A stretch of 8,514 bases of DNA from an uncultured Bacilli bacterium (GTDB taxonomy: Bacteria > Bacillota_I > Bacilli_A > RF39 > UBA660), in NCBI GenBank assembly GCA_947627525.1, contig CANQWJ010000047.1:1-8514 (forward strand). The letters are read 5' to 3'. Both the position numbers and the translations under genes were made by a program. Shown one piece after another: positions 1 through 6,195 of this stretch. Under the pieces are notes generated by a model, which did not search any database, had not been told where the DNA came from, and saw nothing but the letters and a program-made list of their open reading frames with translations. Each line of letters begins with the position of its first letter. The first letter of the stretch is position 1.

Positions 1-96
1 AGAGAACTAATGCAAACTATCATTGATAAAATAGTTATAGACAAAGATAAAAATATTGAAATAATTTACAAATTTAGTATATTAAATAATATTTAA
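1..96 (+). CDS. C-terminal end of a probable large serine recombinase (partial)
   Basis: Frame 1 is open from the first base to TAA at 94-96 and gives 31 residues ending IEIIYKFSILNNI. The pattern, a helix with IIDKIVI, then a charged turn (DKDKN) and an alternating IEIIYKF strand, is typical of the extreme C-terminus of Firmicutes large serine recombinases and resolvases. These cut and join DNA at att sites to integrate or excise elements. The catalytic serine domain would lie upstream, outside the window, so the call rests on a short tail and on context: the A+T-rich block and a truncated gene at its far end. An unrelated protein with a similar tail is possible. Confidence 0.5.
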   Translation, partial: RELMQTIIDKIVIDKDKNIEIIYKFSILNNI

Positions 97-100
97 TTAA

Positions 101-123
101 CTTTGCTCTAATCTAGAGCAAAG
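101..123. repeat. Perfect 10-bp inverted repeat with 3-base loop (hairpin/operator)
   Basis: CTTTGCTCTA (101-110) pairs perfectly with TAGAGCAAAG (114-123) around the loop ATC. It sits 4 bases after the recombinase stop and 47 bases before the ATPase start. No U-run follows on either strand, so it is not a standard intrinsic terminator. It could be a weak terminator or a repressor operator. A poor -35-like TTGCTC (103-108) and -10-like TACATA (126-131), 17 bases apart, would place an ATPase promoter across the hairpin, but each matches consensus at only 3 of 6 positions. Confidence 0.5.
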
Positions 124-170
124 AATACATAGCAAAAGATAAATTACTTATATGAAATTGGAGTGATTGT

Positions 171-1409
171 ATGAAAATAAGAAAAATTAGTGTTGAAAAT
201 TTTAAAAGTTATAAAAAGTTTGAAATAGATTTTGATAATCTTAATTATATTATTGGAGGAAATGCTGCAGGTAAATCTAATTTTGTAAGTATATTAAAAT
301 TTTTAAGTGATATTATTGAGTATGGTATTGAAGATGCAATATTGTTACAAGGTGGCATAAAATATTTATATAATATTAATAGTAAGAAAACCTCTTATTT
401 AAAATTTTATGTAAAACTTGAATTTGAAGAAAAAGAAAATAGAATGAGAAAGTATTTACCAGTTGAAAAAGAAATGCATTTACCAAAAACTCTTGACTAT
501 ACATTAAAAATTAAACCAAATGAAAAAGGTGAAGGTTATAAAATTGCTAGTGAGTCTATTGCAATTAATTTTGAAAAATTCTTAAAACAAAATGATGATT
601 TAAAAAAAGTAGGTAATTTTAAATTAAATATAAATAAAGATTCTAATGGTAAAATTGTCAATAATATGGGAAAAAGAAAAATTAGTGATGATTATGATAT
701 GATGGGGATAAGCTTTTTCATTAGGCACGCAAAAAATGAAGATACTTTAATAAGTAGTTTCTTCTCTACTTTTGAAATACTTTATTTGAGACATAGTAAA
801 ATAAAAATATATAATTTTGATGTTAATTTGTTAAAATCTCCTTCTTCTATTGTTGCAAGAAACGAACTAGAAGAAAATGGTTCAAATCTTGTAAATATTA
901 TACAGCAATTATTAAAAAATAAATCTAGCAAAAATAAACTAAATAAGTTATTAAGAACTATTTTACCATTTGTAGATGATATTAATATAGAAAATAATGT
1001 TAATAAATCAGTTTTTTTTAAGCTAAAAGAAACATATAACAATAAAGAGTTTCCATCATATATGTTGTCTGATGGTACTGTAAATATATTGGCAGTAATA
1101 GTTGCATTATATTTTCAAGATGATAGTGAAATAATAATATTAGAAGAACCAGAAAGAAATGTACATCCTAAATTACTTGGGAAACTTGTTTCGTTATTAG
1201 AGGATGTTTCATCTCAAAAACAAATTTTTGTAACAACTCATAATCCATATATAATAAAAGAAGCTAATTTAAATGATATAATTTTAGTTTCAAGAAATGA
1301 TAAAGGAATTTCAAATATTTCAAAGCCTATTAATGATGAAAAAATTATTACATTTCTAGAAAATGACTTAGGTATAGAAGATTTATTTGTAGATGGTATT
1401 TTAAAATGA
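171..1409 (+). CDS. OLD/AAA_15-type ABC ATPase, probable anti-phage defence component
   Basis: This 412-residue protein has the full ABC/SMC-like ATPase set. The N-terminal strand MKIRKISVENFKSYKKFEID leads to Walker A GGNAAGKS (29-36). An ABC-signature-like LSDGT is at 299-303, Walker B IIILEEPE at 321-328 (E325/E326 catalytic region) and the switch His in TTHNP at H357. The roughly 250 residues between Walker A and the signature form the variable lid expected for OLD, RecF and AbiLi/AriA-like proteins. In related systems such ATPases sense phage or DNA state and control a nuclease partner. The start has GGAG at 160-163, 7 bases upstream. The stop overlaps the next start (ATGA), so translation is coupled to the TOPRIM-like gene. 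Very A+T-rich codon use fits acquired DNA. The exact subfamily is unresolved; the ATPase assignment is firm and the defence role is inferred. Confidence 0.88.
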   Translation: MKIRKISVENFKSYKKFEIDFDNLNYIIGGNAAGKSNFVSILKFLSDIIEYGIEDAILLQGGIKYLYNINSKKTSYLKFYVKLEFEEKENRMRKYLPVEKEMHLPKTLDYTLKIKPNEKGEGYKIASESIAINFEKFLKQNDDLKKVGNFKLNINKDSNGKIVNNMGKRKISDDYDMMGISFFIRHAKNEDTLISSFFSTFEILYLRHSKIKIYNFDVNLLKSPSSIVARNELEENGSNLVNIIQQLLKNKSSKNKLNKLLRTILPFVDDINIENNVNKSVFFKLKETYNNKEFPSYMLSDGTVNILAVIVALYFQDDSEIIILEEPERNVHPKLLGKLVSLLEDVSSQKQIFVTTHNPYIIKEANLNDIILVSRNDKGISNISKPINDEKIITFLENDLGIEDLFVDGILK

Positions 1410-1921
1410 TATATATATTTGTTGAAGGTGATACAGATGAAATTTTTATTTCTAAAGTTCTTGGCAATATGATTAAGTCTATATTTGGTTCTTACAACAT
1501 TGTTAAATATTCTAATAAGAAAAAGTTAAAAATAAAGCAATATATTCAAACTATTAAGAAAATGAATAATTCAGAATATTTATTTATTGGTGATCAAGAT
1601 GGAAATATAGAAAAAAAGAATAAAATATTAGAAGAATATCCATTTTTAGATAGTGATAAAGTTTTTATTTCAATTTATGAAATAGAATCATGGATTATTG
1701 CTGGTATAAGTGATAAATTAATAAAAATGTATAAAATAAAAGCTTTTAATAATACTGAATCAATAACTAAAGAAAAGTTTAATAGTATAAAGCCTAACAC
1801 ATTATATACAAATGAATTTATAGCAAATATTCTTGAAGAATATGATATTTTGAAGGCAATTGAAAGAAATAGCTCATTTAATACCCTTTATCAATTTTTA
1901 AGCAAAAAAAATGCAAGCTAA
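1406..1921 (+). CDS. Small TOPRIM/DUF4276-like protein, probable nuclease partner of the ATPase
   Basis: The 171-residue protein starts within the ATPase stop (4-base ATGA overlap). It opens with a beta strand and acidic turn MIYIFVEGDTDEIFI, with E7, D9 and D11. A second strand ending in a DxD motif, FIGDQDG (D63, D65), and a third motif IYEIESWIIAG (E92, E94, W96) follow. An N-terminal Glu followed by a DxD motif is the metal-binding layout of TOPRIM folds, and E-x-E-x-W after a strand resembles DUF4276/RloB-like proteins. In PARIS, a TOPRIM protein (AriB) is released or activated by the ATPase AriA to act as a nuclease. AbiL/RloAB and split OLD systems have comparable gene pairs. I cannot say which, if any, this belongs to. 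The protein is much shorter than AriB or OLD TOPRIM proteins and looks like a minimal domain. Confidence 0.62.
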   Translation: MIYIFVEGDTDEIFISKVLGNMIKSIFGSYNIVKYSNKKKLKIKQYIQTIKKMNNSEYLFIGDQDGNIEKKNKILEEYPFLDSDKVFISIYEIESWIIAGISDKLIKMYKIKAFNNTESITKEKFNSIKPNTLYTNEFIANILEEYDILKAIERNSSFNTLYQFLSKKNAS

Positions 1922-1978
1922 AGACTGTTTTTAAATATTTTAGGTTAACAGTCAAACTAAAATATTATTTGCTTGCAT
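1911..1978. repeat. Three interlocking inverted repeats (pseudoknot-like topology) at the element end
   Basis: Outer arms ATGCAAGC (1911-1918) and GCTTGCAT (1971-1978) match perfectly over 8 bp. Inside, GACTGTT (1923-1929) pairs with AACAGTC (1947-1953), and AATATTTTAG (1934-1943) pairs with CTAAAATATT (1957-1966). The two inner pairings cross: the 5' arm of the second lies in the loop of the first. In RNA this is either an H-type pseudoknot or two exclusive hairpins. In DNA it could be protein-binding arms near an attachment site. The block begins inside the last codons of the TOPRIM-like gene and lies about 80 bases from the amidase junction. It could also end transcription, but there is no clean U-run. 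Confidence 0.55.
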
Positions 1979-2026
1979 AATAATTATATTATAAATATAT
2001 TGAAAAAAATGTCGTATTAAAAAATA

Positions 2027-3211
2027 ATGATAAAATTAAAGACTACACATTGTCTATCCCCAGGTGGCGAAGGGGCCGAGGTCGTATATCCTTTACGCAC
2101 ATCCGAAGAATTGCCTAAATCTATTCTTGAAGCTATTGGTGAAGAAGGACAAATTATGCGTAAGGTATACCAAAGAGTTTTACCGGAAGATCCATCTAAA
2201 GATTATTACTACATTATGCGTGAAACACCTAATACGACAGCCTTATTAATTGAATATGGTTTTATTGATAATCCAAGAGACATAGCTAAACTTGAAAATA
2301 ATCTAACTGATTATGCTGAGGCTGTTGTTCGTGCTGTTAGTAATTACATTGGTGTTCAATATATCAGTCCTGATGGAACAGTAGGAGAAGGAAATACTTA
2401 TACAGTTAAAGCTGGTGACACTTTATATGGTATTGCTAATAGCTATGGTATAACAGTTGAGGAATTAAAAACTTTTAACAATTTAACTTCTAATAATCTT
2501 CGCATAGGCCAAGTATTAAGAATACCAACTATTACTGAGGATAATGAAAATAATAATAATCCTGTAACGCCACCTACAAGTAATGATGGTACGCAATACG
2601 TCGTTGTGTTAGGTGATAATCTTTATAGCATTGCTCGTAAGTTCAATGTTGATGTCGTTGATATCATTAATCTTAATAATCTTTCAAGTACGGTTTTGAC
2701 CCCAGGACAAGTCTTACTAATACCAAATGGCAATACCCTTAATACGACGTACATTGTAAAAAGAGGGGATACCCTATATAGTATCGCTAATAGTTACGGT
2801 GTAACCGTTGATGAAATTAAAAAGTTAAACAACTTAGTTTCTAACACTCTTAGCATTGGTCAAGAACTTTTAATTCCAACTGATAACACCATAACTGAAA
2901 CTAATTACGAAGTATACACTGTTGTTCCTGGTGATACTTTATATGGTATCGCTAACCGCTATGGCGTAACAGTCGATGAAATTAAAAACTTTAATAATCT
3001 AACATCTAACTTATTAAGTGTTGGTCAAAAACTACAAATACCAATTGATACTGTTACTTCATCAAATTTTGTATATACTGTTCGTCGTGGTGATACTCTT
3101 TATAATATAGCAAATAATTTCAACGTTGCCGTTGATGATATCCGCACTTTAAACAATCTTAATAGTAATCTTTTATTAGTAGGTCAAGAACTTTTAATAC
3201 CACAAAAATAA
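2027..3211 (+). CDS. 5'-truncated N-acetylmuramoyl-L-alanine amidase (amidase_3) with five LysM repeats
   Basis: Residues about 12-110 match the C-terminal half of amidase_3 cell-wall hydrolases: GGEGAEVVY, RKVYQRVLPEDPSKDYYYIMRE, and the catalytic-Glu segment LLIEYGFIDNP (E76). Five LysM peptidoglycan-binding repeats of about 43 residues follow at 125-167, 191-233, 242-284, 297-339 and 350-392, each with a G-D-x-L-Y-x-I-A core and ending in IP. The signal peptide and the first zinc ligands (the HGG His and the Glu) are missing, so the remnant should be unable to cleave the amide bond. It might still bind wall if made and exported, but no export signal is present. The ATG at 2027 has no convincing Shine-Dalgarno site and lies in element-derived sequence, so the start is probably fortuitous. 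I read it as the 3' part of an interrupted gene whose 5' part lies beyond the element. A terminator follows immediately. Confidence 0.82.
   Translation: MIKLKTTHCLSPGGEGAEVVYPLRTSEELPKSILEAIGEEGQIMRKVYQRVLPEDPSKDYYYIMRETPNTTALLIEYGFIDNPRDIAKLENNLTDYAEAVVRAVSNYIGVQYISPDGTVGEGNTYTVKAGDTLYGIANSYGITVEELKTFNNLTSNNLRIGQVLRIPTITEDNENNNNPVTPPTSNDGTQYVVVLGDNLYSIARKFNVDVVDIINLNNLSSTVLTPGQVLLIPNGNTLNTTYIVKRGDTLYSIANSYGVTVDEIKKLNNLVSNTLSIGQELLIPTDNTITETNYEVYTVVPGDTLYGIANRYGVTVDEIKNFNNLTSNLLSVGQKLQIPIDTVTSSNFVYTVRRGDTLYNIANNFNVAVDDIRTLNNLNSNLLLVGQELLIPQK
2040..2085. other. Candidate attR: junction between element and interrupted amidase gene
   Basis: Left of about 2055 the DNA is A/T-only-like sequence with no amidase similarity. 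From GGTGGC (2063-2068) the frame reads GGEGAEVVY, the conserved amidase_3 segment that normally follows HxNAG. The three residues just before (LSP) replace the expected N/A/G, although His-Cys two codons earlier fall in the correct register. The change point therefore lies within about 2050-2066, and the crossover bases of a serine-recombinase site would be there. The match of His-Cys could be chance or shared att core. Confidence 0.45.
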
Positions 3212-3233
3212 CAACTTCTGTTGTTGTTTTTTT
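3210..3233 (+). terminator. Intrinsic terminator after the LysM amidase gene
   Basis: AACAAC (3210-3215), loop TTCT, GTTGTT (3220-3225), then G and a run of seven T (3227-3233). The stem begins in the amidase stop codon. The short A/T-rich stem with a long T tract is typical of low-GC Firmicutes. Confidence 0.8.
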
Positions 3234-3240
3234 GTTTTGT

Positions 3241-3335
3241 TTGCTTTTTTCATTTTCCTGTGCTAAAATATAGCCACTATTTGAGTTAATTTCTTGTTTT
3301 ACTTCTTTCTTTTGTGCTATACTGAAATAGGAGGT
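3241..3335 (+). promoter_or_regulatory. Promoter region and Shine-Dalgarno site for the CPHC thioredoxin-like gene
   Basis: There are two candidate extended -10 promoters. The first is TTGCTT (3241-3246), 17-base spacer, TGC-TAAAAT (-10 at 3264-3269). The second is TTGTTT (3294-3299), 18-base spacer, TGC-TATACT (-10 at 3318-3323). The downstream one has the better -10 but would start transcription almost at the ribosome-binding site. The upstream one leaves a leader of about 65-70 bases. AGGAGGT at 3329-3335 is a near-perfect Shine-Dalgarno sequence 8 bases before ATG 3344. The region is otherwise featureless and T-rich. Confidence 0.5.
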
Positions 3336-3343
3336 AATATAAG

Positions 3344-3928
3344 ATGAAAAAATTTTTAAATAGTTTGTTGATATTGATACTAATGGTGGGAGTAATGTTA
3401 CCTGCTTTAGCTTATGCTGAAGGAGAAGAGGACAAAGAAGAAGAAACTACAGAGGAAACTGCGACAGCAAAAGAAGCTGTTACAGTATATATGTTTAGGG
3501 GAGAAACTTGTCCACATTGTGAAGAGGCATTGGAGTGGTTCAACTCTGAAGAAGTTCAAAAAGAATATGGTAGTCATTTTAAACTTGAGACTTATGAAGT
3601 TTGGAATGATGCTAACAACGCTGATTTAATGGAAAAAGTTGCCAAATTTATGGGTGATGATCCAGATGATGATCAATTTGGTGTTCCTTATATCTTGATT
3701 GGTAAACATACAGTTAATGGTTTTGCTTCAAGTGATGCTGATCAACTTATAAGTTGGATTGAAGAAGAATATGCTAAAGATCCAGCTGATAGATACTTAG
3801 CTCTTGAAGAATATGAAAAAGCTGGTCAAAAAGACACAACTGCAAGAGACGTCATCATAGTGATATCATTTGTCGTTATTGTTGCTGGTATTGTATTTGT
3901 AACAATTAAAGCAAGAAAAGGGGAATAA
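3344..3928 (+). CDS. Secreted, C-terminally membrane-anchored thioredoxin-like protein (CPHC)
   Basis: The 194-residue protein has an N-terminal signal peptide: Lys-Lys, hydrophobic core 7-22, likely cleavage after AYA at 25. An acidic Glu/Thr-rich linker (26-43) is followed by a thioredoxin-like domain (45-143) with strand VTVYMFRGETCPHC (C56, C59) and the conserved cis-Pro loop FGVPYILIG (P115). A C-terminal helix (about 170-188) precedes KARKGE, which fits an extracytoplasmic domain held by a C-terminal membrane anchor. CPHC is the active-site pair of DsbA, so a thiol-disulfide exchange role outside the membrane is likely. DsbA's inserted helical domain seems absent, so this is a compact thioredoxin or bacteriocin-biogenesis-like fold and not a DsbA orthologue. 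Its redox direction and substrate cannot be told. The next small gene follows after 27 bases. Confidence 0.82.
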   Translation: MKKFLNSLLILILMVGVMLPALAYAEGEEDKEEETTEETATAKEAVTVYMFRGETCPHCEEALEWFNSEEVQKEYGSHFKLETYEVWNDANNADLMEKVAKFMGDDPDDDQFGVPYILIGKHTVNGFASSDADQLISWIEEEYAKDPADRYLALEEYEKAGQKDTTARDVIIVISFVVIVAGIVFVTIKARKGE

Positions 3929-3955
3929 TTTTTAGAAGAAAGGGAAAAAGGTTGA

Positions 3956-4114
3956 ATGAAAAAAGTAGGGTTCATCTTAATAGCATCATTACTTGTTCCA
4001 ACGTTATATGAAGGAAGAAAGTATTATGCTTATAATAGAATGGTTAAAAAATATCAAAGAGCTAATAGTTATAAAAAAGTTAGTTTCTTGAAAAGAGTTT
4101 TAAATAGCGTATAA
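3956..4114 (+). CDS. Small basic membrane-associated peptide, unknown function (52 aa)
   Basis: ATG 3956 to TAA 4112-4114 encodes 52 residues. A hydrophobic segment (GFILIASLLVPTL, 5-17) after two Lys could be a signal anchor. The rest is strongly basic and Tyr-rich (RKYYAYNRMVKKYQ..., KRVLNSV). A purine-rich AAAGG at 3947-3951 lies 4 bases before the start, and the gene ends just before a strong terminator, 27 bases after the CPHC gene. That supports a real cotranscribed small gene. I recognise no family. With its N-in hydrophobic start it could sit beside the CPHC protein in the membrane, but that is only proximity. Confidence 0.5.
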   Translation: MKKVGFILIASLLVPTLYEGRKYYAYNRMVKKYQRANSYKKVSFLKRVLNSV

Positions 4115-4123
4115 ACGCATAAG

Positions 4124-4161
4124 AAAAAGGTGTCTTCAATTATTTAGAAAGACATCTTTTT
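4124..4161. terminator. Bidirectional intrinsic terminator between convergent units
   Basis: AAAAAGGTGTCTT (4124-4136) pairs with AAGACATCTTTTT (4149-4161) with one G-T mismatch and a 12-base loop. Read on + it ends in a T run after the CPHC unit. Read on - the complementary strand also ends in a T run after the AAA+ operon, and the stem overlaps the AAA+ stop codon (4160-4162). Confidence 0.88.
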
Positions 4162-5743
4162 ATATTATTTCAACATTAGCATTTTCACTAGTATTTATAC
4201 CTTGTTCATTATTGGTCGTTGTATCCGTTTCCTTTTTTACTTCTTCAACAAATGAAGCATTAATTGTTCTATCTTTTGCCCATTCTCTAATACTTTCAAT
4301 CTTTTCTTTATTAGTTTGATACATTGATACACTTTTTTGGAAAGCATTCAATATTGTTTTTTCAGATACTTCTATGATGCCCGCAATATTACGATATGCT
4401 ATATCACGAATAATTGATTCAATATCAGAACCAGTATAATTTTTAGTAGTTAATACTAGCTCATTAACAAACTTATCTTCAACTTTTACATCTAGATATT
4501 TATTTAAATATAGATTAATAATTTCTTTTCTTTCCTTCTCATTTGGTAAATCGACAAAGAACATTTCATCAAAACGACCTTTACGCAATAATTCAGGTGG
4601 TAGTTCTTTAACATTGTTAGCGGTTGCAACGACGAATACTTCTTTTTGACATTCTTGTAACCAAAATAAGAATTGACCTATTAATCTCGTCGTAACACCA
4701 GTTGAATCACTTCCGCCACCAGATAAACCTTTTTCAATTTCATCAATCCATAAAATACAAGGTGATACATGTTCCGCTGTTTCAAAAGCTTCTTTTAGTT
4801 GTTGTTCACTTTGACCAACGTAACGTCCTTGAATTGTTGCGAAGTCTAAACGATATAAAGGTCTTTTCCAACGATTAGCTATAGCTTTAGCTGATAAACT
4901 CTTTCCACATCCAGGAACTCCCATTAAAAGAATTCCTCTTGGTGGTTTAATGCCTCTTTTCTTCATCTCTTCACGTTTAGTTGGTGTCAATAATTTTTCT
5001 TTTTCGTCGAGCCAATTCTTTAGTCCATCTAATCCTCCATAAGCAATATCATCTTCAACAGGTATCTTTTCGAGTCCATTTATATTTGAAAAGAGACTGT
5101 CTTTAGCAAACTTTAAATCGACTAAATCTTCTTTTAGAAGTCCCCCTTTAGCAATTAATGACGAAATGACATTTTTAACTTCAATTTTACTAATTCCTAA
5201 AAGAATATTAGCGGCTTCTTTGGCATCATCTAAATCCCATTCTAATTGAATTTGATTTTGATAAGGACGAATGGTTTCAATAATTATATCCAATAATTCT
5301 TCTTCATCAGGTAGACTCAAATCAATGGCCATTCCCTGACGTTGTAATTGGACCCAAACAGGTTCAGCGGTAATGATGATGATTGATGAAGATTTTTGTT
5401 CCGCTAAATTTGTTATATCAACTAAGTAACGGGCTGTAAAAGTTTCCTCATTCAATTCGGACACATCACTTAAAACATAAATTTGATTTTCATTCGTTTT
5501 AAGTTCACCAACGATAAAATCCAAAGCTCCCATCATTAGCTTTTCATTACTATAAACTTCACCCGAAATCAAATCAGTAAATCCTTTTGACATAGAATGA
5601 ACTTTCATCCCCATATTTGTCTCTTTAGCAATTTCTGTCAAAAGTTCAAGAGCTCTTGTCTTTTCAATAGTATTGATAGCAATCAATGGAATACTAGCCA
5701 AAAGATATTGTTTTAATAGATCTTTACTATTACTATAATTCAT
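4160..5743 (-). CDS. Ycf46-like AAA+ ATPase, last gene of a four-gene operon
   Basis: The 527-residue protein has two parts. Residues 1 to about 215 look like the degenerate ATPase-like N-domain of Ycf46 family proteins: IPLIAINTIEKTRALELL, then IYVLSDVSEL, IIIITAEP and LSLPDEEEL, with no Walker motifs. Residues 233-470 form a classic AAA module: YGGLDGLKNWL, Walker A GVPGCGKS (275-282), pore loop GRYVGQSE (Y308-V309-G310), Walker B ILWIDEIEK (D334, E335), sensor 1 ATANN (N376), arginine finger RKGRFD (R387, R390) and sensor 2 GSD (438-440). All catalytic elements are intact, so it should form an ATP-driven ring that threads or remodels protein. The C-terminal 50 residues are polar and rich in Thr, Asn and Glu. 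The start has AAGGAGGA at 5747-5754, 3 bases upstream. Ycf46 proteins have no firmly established substrate. The partners in this operon suggest a membrane-linked complex. Confidence 0.9.
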   Translation of the reverse strand: MNYSNSKDLLKQYLLASIPLIAINTIEKTRALELLTEIAKETNMGMKVHSMSKGFTDLISGEVYSNEKLMMGALDFIVGELKTNENQIYVLSDVSELNEETFTARYLVDITNLAEQKSSSIIIITAEPVWVQLQRQGMAIDLSLPDEEELLDIIIETIRPYQNQIQLEWDLDDAKEAANILLGISKIEVKNVISSLIAKGGLLKEDLVDLKFAKDSLFSNINGLEKIPVEDDIAYGGLDGLKNWLDEKEKLLTPTKREEMKKRGIKPPRGILLMGVPGCGKSLSAKAIANRWKRPLYRLDFATIQGRYVGQSEQQLKEAFETAEHVSPCILWIDEIEKGLSGGGSDSTGVTTRLIGQFLFWLQECQKEVFVVATANNVKELPPELLRKGRFDEMFFVDLPNEKERKEIINLYLNKYLDVKVEDKFVNELVLTTKNYTGSDIESIIRDIAYRNIAGIIEVSEKTILNAFQKSVSMYQTNKEKIESIREWAKDRTINASFVEEVKKETDTTTNNEQGINTSENANVEII

Positions 5744-5766
5744 AAATCCTCCTTTTTTCCTTTTTA

Positions 5767-6195
5767 TTAATTAAAATCAAAATTATTTATTAAAATTAAG
5801 ACTTCATTATTCTTACAATTATTAAAAATTGTTTTTATAGTACTGTTCATCTCTTCACCAAATAACTTAATATTTTTTAATAATTCATTCTTCGTATTTT
5901 CTTCAAAATGACGAATAGATGCTAGTTTTTTAGCAATTTCAATTTCTTTCTTTAAATCACTTAATTCAACAGCAATAGTATCTTTATCTTGATTTAAAGC
6001 TTTATTCTTTATAATAAATTTATCAAGAGCATCATTTAAACGAAAATTTATTAAAGCCACAATATGATTTAAATAACGAACTCTTATATTTCCTTGATAA
6101 GTTATATTACTATTATTAATAAAATTAATTATATCATCAGAAATAGGTTTATTTTTTAAATTATCAAAATAATTAATCCATTCATAATAAGTCAT
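5767..6195 (-). CDS. Helical hypothetical protein in the AAA+ operon (142 aa)
   Basis: I do not recognise a family. The protein begins MTYYEWINYFDNLKN, rich in aromatic residues, and has RVRYLNHIVALINFRLNDALDKFI (about 39-61). A long heptad-like charged helix follows (about 66-120: ALNQDKDTIAVELSDLKKEIEIAKKLASI). The end is NFDFN. There is no signal peptide or transmembrane helix, so it is probably a cytoplasmic adaptor-sized coiled-coil protein. Its ATG overlaps the TGA of the 60-residue gene by 4 bases (ATGA), and the AAA+ gene begins 23 bases after its stop, so it is translated with both. An adaptor or substrate-holding subunit for the ATPase is a reasonable inference, with no sequence proof. 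Confidence 0.75.
   Translation of the reverse strand: MTYYEWINYFDNLKNKPISDDIINFINNSNITYQGNIRVRYLNHIVALINFRLNDALDKFIIKNKALNQDKDTIAVELSDLKKEIEIAKKLASIRHFEENTKNELLKNIKLFGEEMNSTIKTIFNNCKNNEVLILINNFDFN

Larger units (their letters stand above)
1..2063. mobile_element. Right-hand end of a probable serine-recombinase integrative element (left end outside window)
   Basis: Three observations support an inserted element. A serine-recombinase-like C-terminus lies at the left edge. The DNA up to about 2050 is clearly more A+T-rich than the amidase DNA that follows, where G/C-rich runs start abruptly at about 2057-2085. The amidase gene at the right end lacks its N-terminal half. The content is the recombinase end, a hairpin, a two-gene ATPase/TOPRIM cargo and a block of inverted repeats. 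The right limit is set by where amidase family consensus (GGEGAEV) resumes, about 2063, and could be off by some 10 bases. Because the left end and attL are not visible, the recombinase may not be the enzyme that made this junction. An assembly join would look similar. Confidence 0.5.

Noticed and set aside
782..1042. 86-codon open frame on the minus strand inside the ATPase gene
   Set aside because: It lies antisense to a well-supported ATPase, has a low-complexity Leu/Phe/Ser-rich product and no ribosome-binding site.
171..1921. Naming the ATPase/TOPRIM pair as PARIS
   Set aside because: The layout fits, but the second protein is shorter than AriB and its EIESW motif looks closer to DUF4276/RloB-like proteins; a firm name is not justified by eye.
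2011..2087. 7-base direct repeat GTCGTAT (2011-2017 and 2081-2087) flanking the element/amidase junction
   Set aside because: Too short to stand out and not placed where a serine-recombinase core duplication would be; no target-site duplication is expected for this class.
2064..2249. 61-codon open frame overlapping the amidase
   Set aside because: Out of frame with a clear amidase_3 sequence; the Lys/Cys-rich product has no family features.
2399..3205. Regularly spaced repeats as a possible CRISPR array
   Set aside because: The units are about 43-codon LysM coding repeats in one open frame, not short identical repeats with unrelated spacers.
3414..3629. 71-codon open frame inside the CPHC gene
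   Set aside because: Shadow of the acidic GAA/GAG-rich linker read as AAG/AGA; the poly-Lys product is not plausible.
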